From positions 1 through 64,000 of the forward strand of contig NZ_JAEQAZ010000013.1 of assembly GCF_016654115.1 (NCBI RefSeq): a stretch of DNA of 64,000 bases. The letters run 5' to 3'. The notes under the pieces are model-generated. The model ran no database searches, was not told the DNA's origin, and saw nothing but the letters and a program-made list of their open reading frames with translations. Shown here piece by piece: positions 43,562-51,351 of this stretch. Position 1 is the stretch's first letter. Each line of letters starts with the position of its first letter. Source of the stretch: Streptomyces sp. MBT53. GTDB taxonomy: Bacteria > Actinomycetota > Actinomycetes > Streptomycetales > Streptomycetaceae. Made by a program: the position numbers and the translations under genes.

Positions 43562-44500
43562 TCACGGGCACCGTACGACCTGACCGGCGTACGACAGATT
43601 CCCGCCGAAGCCGAACAGCAGGACCGGATCACCGGTGCGGACGGCGCCCTGTTCGACGAGCTTCGAGAACGCGAGGGGGATGCTCGCGGCGGAGGTGTTG
43701 CCCGATTGGATGACATCGCGGGCGACGACCGCGTTGACGGCGCCGATCTTCTCGGCGAGGGGCTCGATGATGCGCAGGTTCGCCTGGTGGAGGACGACAC
43801 CGGCGAGGTCGGCGGGGGTCAGGCCGGCCTTCTCGCAGGCCTTGCGGGCGATGGGCGGGAGTTGGGTGGTGGCCCAGCGGTAGACGCTCTGGCCCTCCTG
43901 CGCGAACCGCGGGGGCGTGCCCTCGATCCGTACCGCGTGGCCCATCTCGGGGACGGATCCCCACAGGACCGGTCCGATGCCGGGCTCGTCGGCGGCCTCC
44001 ACGACGGCGGCGCCCGCTCCGTCGCCGACGAGGACACAGGTCGTACGGTCGCTCCAGTCGGTGACCTCGGACATCTTGTCGGCGCCGATGACCAGGGCCC
44101 GTACGGCCGCTCCCGCGCGGACGGCGTGGTCGGCGGTGGCGAGGGCGTGGGTGAAGCCGGCGCACACGACGTTGACGTCCATCGCGGCCGGTGAGGGGAT
44201 GCCGAGGCGGGCGGCGACGCGGGCGGCCATGTTCGGGGAGCGGTCGATGGCCGTGGAGGTGGCGACGAGGACCAGGTCGATATCCCCGGGCGTCAGGCCG
44301 GCCGCGGCCAGCGCCTTGGCGGCGGCGTGCGCGGCCAGCTCGTCGACGGGTTCGTCGGGTCCGGCGATGTGACGGGTCCGGATGCCCACCCGGGAAGTGA
44401 TCCACTCGTCACTGGTGTCGACCATGCCCGCCAGGTCCTTGTTGGTGAGTACCTTGGCGGGCTGGTAGTGGCCGACGGAGGCGATCCGCGTGCCGTTCAT
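43562..44500 (-). CDS. FabH-like 3-oxoacyl-ACP synthase III family protein
   Basis: A 312-residue KAS III-type condensing enzyme with an intact triad: Cys113 in DVNVVCAGFTHAL, His in GVVLHQANLRIIEPL and Asn in VIQSGNTSAASIPLAF. GDGAGAAVVEA and FGFGGNLSYAGQV are conserved. It has no ACP or other fatty-acid gene nearby, so it is not the housekeeping FabH operon. Possible roles are acyl transfer or condensation using island-derived CoA esters; this is speculative. It lies between the GntR gene and the third OFA carrier on the same strand. Confidence 0.88.
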   Translation of the reverse strand: MNGTRIASVGHYQPAKVLTNKDLAGMVDTSDEWITSRVGIRTRHIAGPDEPVDELAAHAAAKALAAAGLTPGDIDLVLVATSTAIDRSPNMAARVAARLGIPSPAAMDVNVVCAGFTHALATADHAVRAGAAVRALVIGADKMSEVTDWSDRTTCVLVGDGAGAAVVEAADEPGIGPVLWGSVPEMGHAVRIEGTPPRFAQEGQSVYRWATTQLPPIARKACEKAGLTPADLAGVVLHQANLRIIEPLAEKIGAVNAVVARDVIQSGNTSAASIPLAFSKLVEQGAVRTGDPVLLFGFGGNLSYAGQVVRCP

Positions 44501-44649
44501 GGGTGGTTCCCCTCGTTGCCTTGGGTAGCGGGATCCACCAGTCTTGCCAGTGACTCGCGGGTACGACGGCAGGTGATGCCACAGGAAACTGCCGTCCGGG
44601 TTGTCGGCTTCCGTCAGCCGTCCTGCGGTTGACGGTATGCGCCGAACAT

Positions 44650-44784
44650 TCAGCCGGTGAACAGCTGCTTCGCCTTGAGGATCAGTTCGTAGAGGCCGTA
44701 GACGAGGGGTGCGCCGACCCAGAGCCAGGCGAAGGCGATCAGCGGTCGCCGGTCAGGCGGACTCTGACTGGTGTCGTTCGACAT
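44650..44784 (-). CDS. 44-residue single-pass membrane protein overlapping the OFA carrier gene
   Basis: ATG 44784 to TGA 44650 encodes MSNDTSQSPPDRRPLIAFAW followed by a hydrophobic segment LWVGAPLVYGLYELILKAKQ and a short tail LFTG. The N-terminus is polar, then one helix of about 20 residues, then a basic end. The start lies inside the last 32 bases of the antiporter gene, so translation is coupled. I recall similar short proteins next to actinobacterial OFA carriers, annotated as a small subunit; this is memory, not a search. It is likely a stabilising or regulatory partner of the carrier. Confidence 0.75.
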   Translation of the reverse strand: MSNDTSQSPPDRRPLIAFAWLWVGAPLVYGLYELILKAKQLFTG

Positions 44785-46096
44785 CGACGGCCTCCCTCTG
44801 GGCGGGGATGTGGTGGCGGGCGTTGACGGGCCGGACGAGTTCGTTGGCGACGAAGCCGATGACGAGGAGTCCGATCATGATCAGGAAGGAGGTGTCGTAG
44901 AGGGAGGCGCCGTGTTTGCCGGCGTCCTTCTGGTGGTCGGCGATCCAGTTCACGATCAGCGGTCCGAGGACACCGGCCAGGGACCAGGCAGTGAGGAGCC
45001 GGCCGTGGATCGCGCCGACCTGATAGGTCCCGAAGAGGTCCTTCAGGTACGCGGGTACGGTCGCGAAGCCGCCGCCGTAGAAGGAGAGGATGACCAGCGC
45101 GCACAGGATGAACAGCGGCTTCGAGGAGTCGCCGAACAATGCGATGAGCGCGTACATGACCGCGCCGACGCCCAGGTAGACGCGGTAGATGTTCTTGCGG
45201 CCGATCAGGTCGGAGGTCGAGGACCAGCCGATGCGGCCCGCCATGTTGGCGGCGGAGAGCAGTGCGACGAAGCCGGCGGCGGCCGACACCGAGACCGGTG
45301 TGGAGGTGTCCGCGAAGAAGTCCGTGATCATCGGGGCGGCCTTCTCCAGGATGCCGATGCCCGCGGTCACGTTCATGCACAGGACGACCCACAGGCACCA
45401 GAACTGCGGGGTGCGCACGGCGCTGTTGGCCGAGACCTGGACGCCGGTGAGGGCGGGAGCGCCGGACGAGTTCGCCGGGTCCTGGGAGTTCTCGGTGCGC
45501 GGCACCCGTACGAGCAGCACGCCGAGTGTCATGAAGACCGCATACGAAAGACCGAGTACGAGGAACGTCTGCGCGATGCCGGTGTTGTCGGAGCCGAACG
45601 ACTTCAGCATCTGGGCCGACCAGGGGGAGGCGATGAGCGCACCGCCGCCGAAGCCCATGATGGCAATGCCGGTGGCCATGCCGGGCCGGTCCGGGAACCA
45701 CTTGATCAGGGTCGAGACCGGTGAGATGTAGCCGATGCCGAGGCCGATGCCGCCGACGAAGCCGTAGCCGAGGACGATCAGCCAGAACTGCTTCGTCTCC
45801 GCGCCCAGTGCGGAGATCAGAAAGCCGGAGGAGAAGCAGATCAGGGCGACGGTCATCGCCCAGCGCGGGCCGTTGCGTTCGACGAGGGTGCCGCCGAACG
45901 CGGCCGACAGGCCGAGCATGACGATCGCGAGCTGGAAGGGCAGCGCGCTCTGCGTGCCGCTGAGGTTCAGTGAGGATTCGAGCGGCGGCTTGAAGACACT
46001 CCAGGCGTAGGCCTGGCCGATGGAGAGGTGCACCGAGAGGGCGGCGGGGGGAACCAGCCAGCGGCTCCACGCCGGGGGTGCTACTGGGGGACTCAT
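44753..46096 (-). CDS. Third OFA-family MFS antiporter
   Basis: A 447-residue 12-helix carrier of the same family but a different branch from the tandem pair. Features are IGQAYAWSVFKPPLESSLNL, FGGTLVERNGPRWAM, GIGLGIGYISPVSTLIKWFP, GMATGIAIMGFGGGALIA and a terminal charged tail. It lacks the YREVTD lead-in and the PPKNWWP loop. ATG 46096 begins MSPPVAPPAWSRWLVPPAAL. It faces the ketopantoate-reductase-like gene across a 270-bp region with repeated GTATGC words and a GntR-type site. Its last 32 bases overlap the small membrane protein gene. Confidence 0.88.
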   Translation of the reverse strand: MSPPVAPPAWSRWLVPPAALSVHLSIGQAYAWSVFKPPLESSLNLSGTQSALPFQLAIVMLGLSAAFGGTLVERNGPRWAMTVALICFSSGFLISALGAETKQFWLIVLGYGFVGGIGLGIGYISPVSTLIKWFPDRPGMATGIAIMGFGGGALIASPWSAQMLKSFGSDNTGIAQTFLVLGLSYAVFMTLGVLLVRVPRTENSQDPANSSGAPALTGVQVSANSAVRTPQFWCLWVVLCMNVTAGIGILEKAAPMITDFFADTSTPVSVSAAAGFVALLSAANMAGRIGWSSTSDLIGRKNIYRVYLGVGAVMYALIALFGDSSKPLFILCALVILSFYGGGFATVPAYLKDLFGTYQVGAIHGRLLTAWSLAGVLGPLIVNWIADHQKDAGKHGASLYDTSFLIMIGLLVIGFVANELVRPVNARHHIPAQREAVDVERHQSESA

Positions 46097-46146
46097 GATC
46101 CCGGACGGTAGGGAGTGGCAAGGGAGTTGAGAAGGCGGCGCGTCGA

Positions 46147-46275
46147 CCGTATGCGATGAACGGTATGCAGAGTGCGCCGAACGGTCGCCGCCGGAACGGT
46201 CGTTGACGCGACGGTCGCTGTCCGAACCCTTGCCGACCCTCGACTCCATACTGTAGACAATATTTCGTCGACACT
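46147..46275. promoter_or_regulatory. Divergent promoter with GntR-type site and GTATGC repeats
   Basis: ACTGTAGACAAT (46250-46261), a near-palindrome of the form A(C/T)TGT-nn-ACA(A/G)T, is followed by ATTTCGTCGAC, a block also present in the oxc promoter as ATTCGTCGAC. CCGTATGC (46147-46154) and CGGTATGC (46161-46168) repeat in the leftward carrier promoter; a related GACGGTATGCG occurs near 44629. Confidence 0.55.
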
Positions 46276-46366
46276 GTTCGGCTACCGTCCGCACTGGCCG
46301 GACGACAGCCGCAGCAGCTACGGCAGTCACCTCCGCGGTACTCCCTCGACCGAACGGAGAGTCCCA

Positions 46367-47338
46367 GTGAAAGTCGCAGTCCTCGGCGCCGGTGCGATCG
46401 GCGCCTATGTCGGCGCCGCGCTCCACCGTGCGGGCGCCGATGTGCATCTCGTCGCCCGTGGACCGCATCTCGCGGCCATGAGGCAGCACGGCGTCCAAGT
46501 CCTCAGCCCGCGCGGCGACTTCACCGCCCGCGTCCATGCCACCGACGACCCGGCGGAGATCGGCCCGGTCGACTTCGTCCTGCTCGGTCTGAAGGCCAAC
46601 TCGTACGCGGCGTGCGGGCCGCTGATCGAGCCGCTGTTGCACGACACCACGGCGGTGGTGGCGGCCCAGAACGGCATCCCCTGGTGGTACTTCCACGCGC
46701 ACGGCGGCCCCTACGACGGGCAGCGCATCGAGAGTGTGGACCCGGACGGCGCGGTCAGTGCGGTGCTCGCGCCGAAGCGGGCCGTCGGCTGTGTCGTCTA
46801 CGCGGCAACGGAGCTCGCGGGCCCGGGAGTTGTGCGCCATCTCGAAGGCACCCGGTTCTCGATCGGGGAGCCCGACCGGAGCGTCTCGGTGCGCTGTCTC
46901 GCGCTGAGCGAGGCCATGCGGGCCGGCGGGTTGAAGTGCCCGGTCGAGCCGGACCTGCGCAACGACATCTGGCTCAAGCTGCTCGGCAACATCTCCTTCA
47001 ACCCGATCAGCGCGCTGGCCCGCGCCACCATGCGGCAGATGTGTCTGCACGGCGGCACCCGCAGGGTCATCGAGATCATGATGACCGAGACGCTCTCGGT
47101 CGCCGAGGCCCTGGGCTGCGAGGTCGGTGTCTCCATCGAGCGGCGGCTCGCGGGCGCGGAACGCGTCGGTGACCACCGCACCTCGACGCTCCAGGACCTG
47201 GAGCGCGGCAAGCCGCTCGAACTCGACGTACTGCTAGCGGCCGTCGTCGAGTTGGCGGAGATCACCGGCGTGGAGGTGCCCACCCTGCGCACCGTGCACG
47301 CCATCTCGGACCTGCTCGCGCTGAGGAGCGCCGCGTGA
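46367..47338 (+). CDS. Ketopantoate-reductase-like (PanE/ApbA family) oxidoreductase
   Basis: A 323-residue NADP-dependent reductase: VKVAVLGAGAIGAYVGAAL, LLGLKANSYA, GIPWWYFHAHGG and DIWLKLLGNISFNPISALAR with the conserved Lys and Asn, and ERGKPLELDVLLAAVVELAE. GTG 46367 follows GGAGAG. A homologue, panE2 of Methylobacterium extorquens, was shown to reduce oxalyl-CoA to glyoxylate in oxalate assimilation. Next to OFA carriers and downstream of the island regulator, this enzyme is a candidate oxalyl-CoA or glyoxylate reductase rather than a pantothenate enzyme. That role is inferred. Confidence 0.88.
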   Translation: MKVAVLGAGAIGAYVGAALHRAGADVHLVARGPHLAAMRQHGVQVLSPRGDFTARVHATDDPAEIGPVDFVLLGLKANSYAACGPLIEPLLHDTTAVVAAQNGIPWWYFHAHGGPYDGQRIESVDPDGAVSAVLAPKRAVGCVVYAATELAGPGVVRHLEGTRFSIGEPDRSVSVRCLALSEAMRAGGLKCPVEPDLRNDIWLKLLGNISFNPISALARATMRQMCLHGGTRRVIEIMMTETLSVAEALGCEVGVSIERRLAGAERVGDHRTSTLQDLERGKPLELDVLLAAVVELAEITGVEVPTLRTVHAISDLLALRSAA

Positions 47339-47479
47339 GAGGTGGCATACGAGGAGACGCGGGTGGGCCGCGAGCCCACTCCGCACGTGCAGGACAATGA
47401 GAGCGTGAGGGTCACCTCGCCGCACGACAACCGGGTGGCCTGCGGCGACTTTCGCGGCAAGGGCCGTTTCGGCCACCAG

Positions 47480-47499
47480 CACGTACAGACACGTACAGA
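47480..47499. repeat. Tandem 10-bp repeat before fdhD
   Basis: CACGTACAGA occurs twice in a row, 18 bp before the fdhD start. It may be a regulatory direct repeat or chance slippage. Confidence 0.6.
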
Positions 47500-47517
47500 A
47501 CCGGGGCTGATCAGGAC

Positions 47518-48366
47518 ATGGGACGAGTCACGGAACGACGCAAGGTGATCCGGATCCGCGACGGCGCGGTCTCCAGCCGTCCGGACACGCTCGTCGCCGA
47601 GGAGCCCCTGGAGATCAGGCTCAACGGCAAACCCCTCGCGATCACCATGCGGACGCCGGGCGACGACTTCGCGCTCGCGGCCGGGTTCCTGGTCAGCGAA
47701 GGTGTACTGGCGACTGCATACGATCTGCGGAACATCGTCTACTGCGCGGGGGCGACGGTCGACGGCACGAACACGTACAACGTCGTCGATGTACGCACCG
47801 CCCCGGACGTGGTGATTCCGGACATCACGCTGGAGCGGAACGTGTATACGACGTCGTCGTGCGGTCTGTGCGGCAAGGCGAGCCTGGACGCGGTCCGTAC
47901 GACGACCCGCTGGCCGATCGCCGACACTCCCCCGGTCCGTGTCGAGCCCGCGCTGCTCGCGAGCCTCCCCGACCGGCTGCGCGCGGCCCAGCGGGTCTTC
48001 GACCGGACCGGGGGTCTGCACGCGGCGGCCCTGTTCAGCGAGGAGGGCGAGCTGCTGGACGTACGGGAGGACGTGGGCCGGCACAACGCGGTCGACAAGC
48101 TGGTCGGCCGTGCCCTGCAGAACGGCGACCTGCCGCTGTCCCGGGTGATCCTGCTCGTCTCCGGCCGGGCCTCCTTCGAGCTGGCGCAGAAGGCCGTGAT
48201 GGCCGGGATCCCGGTGCTGGCGGCGGTGTCGGCGCCCTCGTCGCTGGCCGTGGACCTGGCGGCGGAGACGGGTCTGACACTGGTGGGCTTCCTGCGGGGC
48301 AGCAACATGAACGTGTACGCGGGCGAGGACCGTATCGCCCTGACGGCCGCGGCCACCCAGGGCTGA
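47518..48366 (+). CDS. fdhD: Formate dehydrogenase accessory sulfurtransferase
   Basis: A 282-residue FdhD. The persulfide cysteines are in TTSSCGLCGKASLDA (CxxC), and VREDVGRHNAVDKLVG and GRASFELAQKAVMAGIPVLA are family signatures. FdhD moves sulfur from a cysteine desulfurase to the molybdopterin guanine dinucleotide cofactor of formate dehydrogenase. No formate dehydrogenase gene is in the window, so the enzyme must be elsewhere. Its place at the end of the oxalate island makes sense, since oxalate breakdown yields formate that needs oxidation. Confidence 0.95.
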   Translation: MGRVTERRKVIRIRDGAVSSRPDTLVAEEPLEIRLNGKPLAITMRTPGDDFALAAGFLVSEGVLATAYDLRNIVYCAGATVDGTNTYNVVDVRTAPDVVIPDITLERNVYTTSSCGLCGKASLDAVRTTTRWPIADTPPVRVEPALLASLPDRLRAAQRVFDRTGGLHAAALFSEEGELLDVREDVGRHNAVDKLVGRALQNGDLPLSRVILLVSGRASFELAQKAVMAGIPVLAAVSAPSSLAVDLAAETGLTLVGFLRGSNMNVYAGEDRIALTAAATQG

Positions 48367-48388
48367 CGCCCTCGTCCCGCGGCACGGC

Positions 48389-48439
48389 GGCGGGGCCCCG
48401 GCCGGCGGGGAGCGCCCCCTGCGCCGCAGGGGCCCCGCC
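48389..48439. terminator. Terminator between fdhD and a LysR gene
   Basis: GGCGGGGCCCC (48389-48399) and GGGGCCCCGCC (48429-48439) pair perfectly over 11 bp, with a further internal GGGG/CCCC hairpin. It lies between converging genes. Confidence 0.75.
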
Positions 48440-49300
48440 TCAGTCCAGCCCTTCCGCGCCCGGCCCCTCCGATCCCTGCCCTTCCAATCCCTGGGCGGCC
48501 CGTACGAACGCCGTGACGAGGGGTGAGCGGCGGGCCGTCTCCCAGGCGAGGATCACCTCGTCGGGTTCGGCGTCGGTGACGGGGACGTAGGTGATGTCGG
48601 GGCGGGAGTACTGCTCGGCGACGGAGACCGGGACGAGGGTGATGCCCGCTCCGGAGGCGACGTTCTCGAACTTCTCCTCGATGCTGCGGATCGGTACGTC
48701 GTCGGGGTCGGGGTTCGGGTTGAGGTAGCGCAGCCAGGTCTCGCCGTCGAGGTCGGCCAGGACGAGGTCCGGTTTGCCGGCGAGCCGGTGGTCGGCGGGG
48801 AGCATCGCCACCCGGGTCTCGGTGAACAGCGGGAGCAGGGTGAGGCCCTGTTCGCGGATGGGGCGGCGCAGGTAGGCGAGGTCGACGGTGCCGTCGAGGA
48901 TCAGCTGTTCCTGGTCGTCCCATTCGACCCGCCGGGCCTTGACCTCGGCCTCGGGACGGGCGGCGCCGAAGGCGCGCAGCGTAGGGGTGATCACGACACC
49001 GGCACGGAAGCCGACGACGAGGCGGTGCGGCCCGTGAGCGGCGCGCTGCACCCGGCGGCGAGCGGCGTTCGCGGAGGCGAGCAACGTCCGTCCGTCGTCG
49101 AGGAGTTGGCGTCCCGCCGCCGTCAAGGTCACGCCGTGGCTGTCACGTTCGAAGAGAGTGGCGTCCAGGTCCTTTTCCAGGGCCCGGATCTGACGGCTCA
49201 ACACCGGCTGCGCGATGTGAAGTTGTTCGGCCGCGCGCCCGAAGTGGAGCAGTTCGGCCACCGCCACGAAGTAGCGGACCTTCCGCAGGTCGAGATCCAT
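48440..49300 (-). CDS. LysR-family regulator
   Basis: A 286-residue LysR protein: HTH MDLDLRKVRYFVAVAELLHF, GRAAEQLHIAQPVLSRQIRA, then the type-2 periplasmic-binding-like domain (LVVGFRAGVVITPTLRAF, VDLAYLRRPIREQGLTLLPL). ATG 49300 gives the canonical N-terminus. It is divergent from an SDR-like gene and a perfect 9-N11-9 inverted repeat lies between. The C-terminal tail EGQGSEGPGAEGLD is low-complexity. Inducer unknown. Confidence 0.92.
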   Translation of the reverse strand: MDLDLRKVRYFVAVAELLHFGRAAEQLHIAQPVLSRQIRALEKDLDATLFERDSHGVTLTAAGRQLLDDGRTLLASANAARRRVQRAAHGPHRLVVGFRAGVVITPTLRAFGAARPEAEVKARRVEWDDQEQLILDGTVDLAYLRRPIREQGLTLLPLFTETRVAMLPADHRLAGKPDLVLADLDGETWLRYLNPNPDPDDVPIRSIEEKFENVASGAGITLVPVSVAEQYSRPDITYVPVTDAEPDEVILAWETARRSPLVTAFVRAAQGLEGQGSEGPGAEGLD

Positions 49301-49357
49301 GGGTGCCACCGCCTCCCTGCCGTTCCCGTTGCCAGTGCTGTTGCCGGTGCTGTCGCC

Positions 49358-49386
49358 GTCGGCGATGCCTTCAGGGTATCGCCGAC
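49358..49386. promoter_or_regulatory. LysR-type box between regulator and SDR-like gene
   Basis: GTCGGCGAT-N11-ATCGCCGAC, a perfect 9-base inverted repeat with the T-N11-A form of LysR-binding sites, centred 72 bp from the LysR start and about 93 bp before the SDR start. Confidence 0.75.
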
Positions 49387-49464
49387 GCCGAAAGAGGTCT
49401 TGGACGGCGAGGCGGCCGCCACCGCAGGCTGGACGACGTCACAGCAACACGAAAGGGGCAGGTC

Positions 49465-50184
49465 ATGGGAGTGCGAGGACAGCGGATCGTCGTCATCGGC
49501 GGTACGGCGGGCATCGGGCTCGCGGTCGCGGAGGCGGCCGGGCGGGAGGGCGCCCGGGTGGTGGTCGCCTCGCGTCGGCAGGAGAGCGTGGACGCGGCGC
49601 TGAAGCGGCTCCCCGAGGACGCGGAGGGCCGGGTGCTCGACGCGAGCGACGAGAGCGCCGTAAGGGACTTCTTCGCCGGGCTCGGCGGCTACGACCACCT
49701 GGTGTACACGGCGGGTGAGGCGCTGCTGATGGAGAGCGTGGCGGAGTCCGACCTCGGGCGGTCCCGGGCGTTCCTGGACACCCGGTTGTGGGGTGCGTAC
49801 ACGGCGGTGAAGTACGGTGCCGGGTCGATCCGGGAGGGCGGTTCGGTGGTGCTGACCACGGGGACCGCCGGGCGCAGGCCGCTGCCCGGTACGTCCGTCG
49901 CCGCCGCGCTGTGCGGGGCGATGGAGTCGCTGACCCGGGCGCTGGCCCTGGAGTTGGCGCCGCTGCGGGTCAACGTGGTCGCGCCCGGTCTCGTCCGCAC
50001 GGAGTTGTGGCGGGAGTTGCCCGACGACGACCGGGACGGACTGTTCGCGTCCGTCGCCGGGTCGCTCCCGGTCGGCCGGATCGGTGAGCCGGCCGATGTC
50101 GCCGAGGCGTATCTGTATCTGATGCGCGGTGGCTACAGCACCGGTTCGACGGTGGTCGTGGACGGCGGCACCCTCCTCGTCTGA
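49465..50184 (+). CDS. SDR-fold protein lacking the catalytic Tyr-Lys
   Basis: A 239-residue short-chain dehydrogenase-like protein. The nucleotide motif is VVIGGTAGIGLAVAEAAG and the C-terminal part is NVVAPGLVRTELWREL and YSTGSTVVVDGGTLLV. The active-site helix normally reads YxxxK; here the aligned stretch is SVAAALCGAMESLTRALALE, with alanine and cysteine at those places. So it may bind NAD(P)H without standard reduction, or be a regulator-like sensor. ATG 49465 follows GAAAGGGG. It is the target of the divergent LysR. Confidence 0.85.
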   Translation: MGVRGQRIVVIGGTAGIGLAVAEAAGREGARVVVASRRQESVDAALKRLPEDAEGRVLDASDESAVRDFFAGLGGYDHLVYTAGEALLMESVAESDLGRSRAFLDTRLWGAYTAVKYGAGSIREGGSVVLTTGTAGRRPLPGTSVAAALCGAMESLTRALALELAPLRVNVVAPGLVRTELWRELPDDDRDGLFASVAGSLPVGRIGEPADVAEAYLYLMRGGYSTGSTVVVDGGTLLV

Positions 50185-50262
50185 CGGCCGGGCCCCACTT
50201 CTCAACTGCCTTGAGTCCAGGGCGTGTCAGCCTCTCGTCGGCCGCCTTGCGCTCAGGGCGTG

Positions 50263-50811
50263 TCAGCCTCCCGGCGTGAACCCCACCTCCGCCGCCGTCA
50301 CGACCGACCCCAGCCGTGGGAAGTCGAGTCTGACCGACGCCTGGTGTTCGGCGTCGGTGAGCGCGCTCATGGCGTCCTCGACGAAGACGAGCTGATACCC
50401 GAGGTCACCGGCGGCGCGGGCGGTGGACTCGACGCCGAGGTTGGTGGCGATCCCGCCGAACACCAGGGTGTCGACGCCCCGTTCACGCAACCGCTGGTCA
50501 AGTCCCGTGCCCTGGAAGCCGCCGATCGTCCGTTTCACGATCTCCAGGTCGCCCTCCTCGGCCAGTCCGGCGGCGAGTCCGCTGCCGGAGGGCTGTTCGG
50601 TGATGCCGGGGCGTTCGACCCGGATCAGTACGACGAGCGCTCCGGCGGAGCGGAAGGCGGCGGCCAACTCCCCGGCCACGGAGAGGACTTCGGTGCCCTT
50701 GTACGGTTCGAGCGGCAGCGCGACGATGCGGTCCATCAGGTCGACGAGGACCAGGGCGGTGCGCGCGGGGTCGAGGGCGAGCCGGGGTTCGGGAGTCTGC
50801 GGTGGGGTCAT
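50263..50811 (-). CDS. Isochorismatase-family protein, catalytic Cys replaced
   Basis: A 182-residue cysteine-hydrolase fold: ALVLVDLMDRIVALPL supplies the Asp, EIVKRTIGGFQGTGLDQRL the Lys. The usual TNxCVExTAR box reads IATNLGVESTARAAGDLGYQ, so the nucleophilic Cys is Gly. Such variants exist and may lack classical hydrolysis. It lies 19 bp downstream of the MarR gene on the same strand, so the two probably form one unit. Function unknown. Confidence 0.85.
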   Translation of the reverse strand: MTPPQTPEPRLALDPARTALVLVDLMDRIVALPLEPYKGTEVLSVAGELAAAFRSAGALVVLIRVERPGITEQPSGSGLAAGLAEEGDLEIVKRTIGGFQGTGLDQRLRERGVDTLVFGGIATNLGVESTARAAGDLGYQLVFVEDAMSALTDAEHQASVRLDFPRLGSVVTAAEVGFTPGG

Positions 50812-50830
50812 GACGGAACGTTAGCTCCCG

Positions 50831-51268
50831 TCAGCCGTCCGTACCGGAGATCCGGATCAACAGGTCCATGAACCGGTCGCGTTCGGCCGCCGTCAGGGGT
50901 GCGAGGAGCCGGTCGTTGGCCTCACGGGCCGCCTTCTCGCACCGCTTCAACAGGCGCGCGCCCTCCGCCGTGAGCGACACCGCGTTCTTGCGGCGGTCCT
51001 TGGGGTCGGGCTCGCGGACGACCAGGTGTGCGGACTGGAGGTCGTTGAGGACGCCGACGAGGTCCTTGGGGTCGAGCCCGACACCGCGGCCGAGGTCGGC
51101 CTGGGCGACGGGGGCGAGGTCGCGGACGGCGGAGAGGACCACGTGGTGCCACATCTTCAGGCCTTCGGCGGCCAGGGCGTCGGCGACGAGGGCCCGGCCG
51201 CGGGCGGCGGCTCGGCCGAGGAGCCAGCTGGGGAGGGAGCGGATCGCGGGGAGGGGTGCTTCGGCCAT
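50831..51268 (-). CDS. MarR-family regulator
   Basis: A 145-residue MarR protein: LAPVAQADLGRGVGLDPKDL (recognition) and VREPDPKDRRKNAVSLTAEG (wing). It is divergent from a zinc-less quinone-oxidoreductase-like gene; two 13-bp palindromic sites occupy the 83-bp gap, and the first overlaps the region right in front of this gene, so it is probably autoregulated. Typical inducers of such pairs are quinones or electrophiles. Confidence 0.92.
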   Translation of the reverse strand: MAEAPLPAIRSLPSWLLGRAAARGRALVADALAAEGLKMWHHVVLSAVRDLAPVAQADLGRGVGLDPKDLVGVLNDLQSAHLVVREPDPKDRRKNAVSLTAEGARLLKRCEKAAREANDRLLAPLTAAERDRFMDLLIRISGTDG

Positions 51269-51291
51269 GTGCGCAGCCTACCCAGAATTCG

Positions 51292-51334
51292 TTGGACTTC
51301 CCAATGAAACCGTGAATACCATTGGACCTCCCAA
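51292..51334. promoter_or_regulatory. Paired MarR operators
   Basis: TTGGACTTCCCAA (51292-51304) and TTGGACCTCCCAA (51322-51334) have TTGG...CCAA arms and are 30 bp apart, three helical turns. They lie between divergent MarR and oxidoreductase genes. Confidence 0.75.
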
Positions 51335-51351
51335 CGATTCCTGGAGGTGCG

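Noticed and set aside
47518..48366. A formate dehydrogenase operon around fdhD
   Set aside because: No molybdopterin dehydrogenase subunits are encoded on either side.
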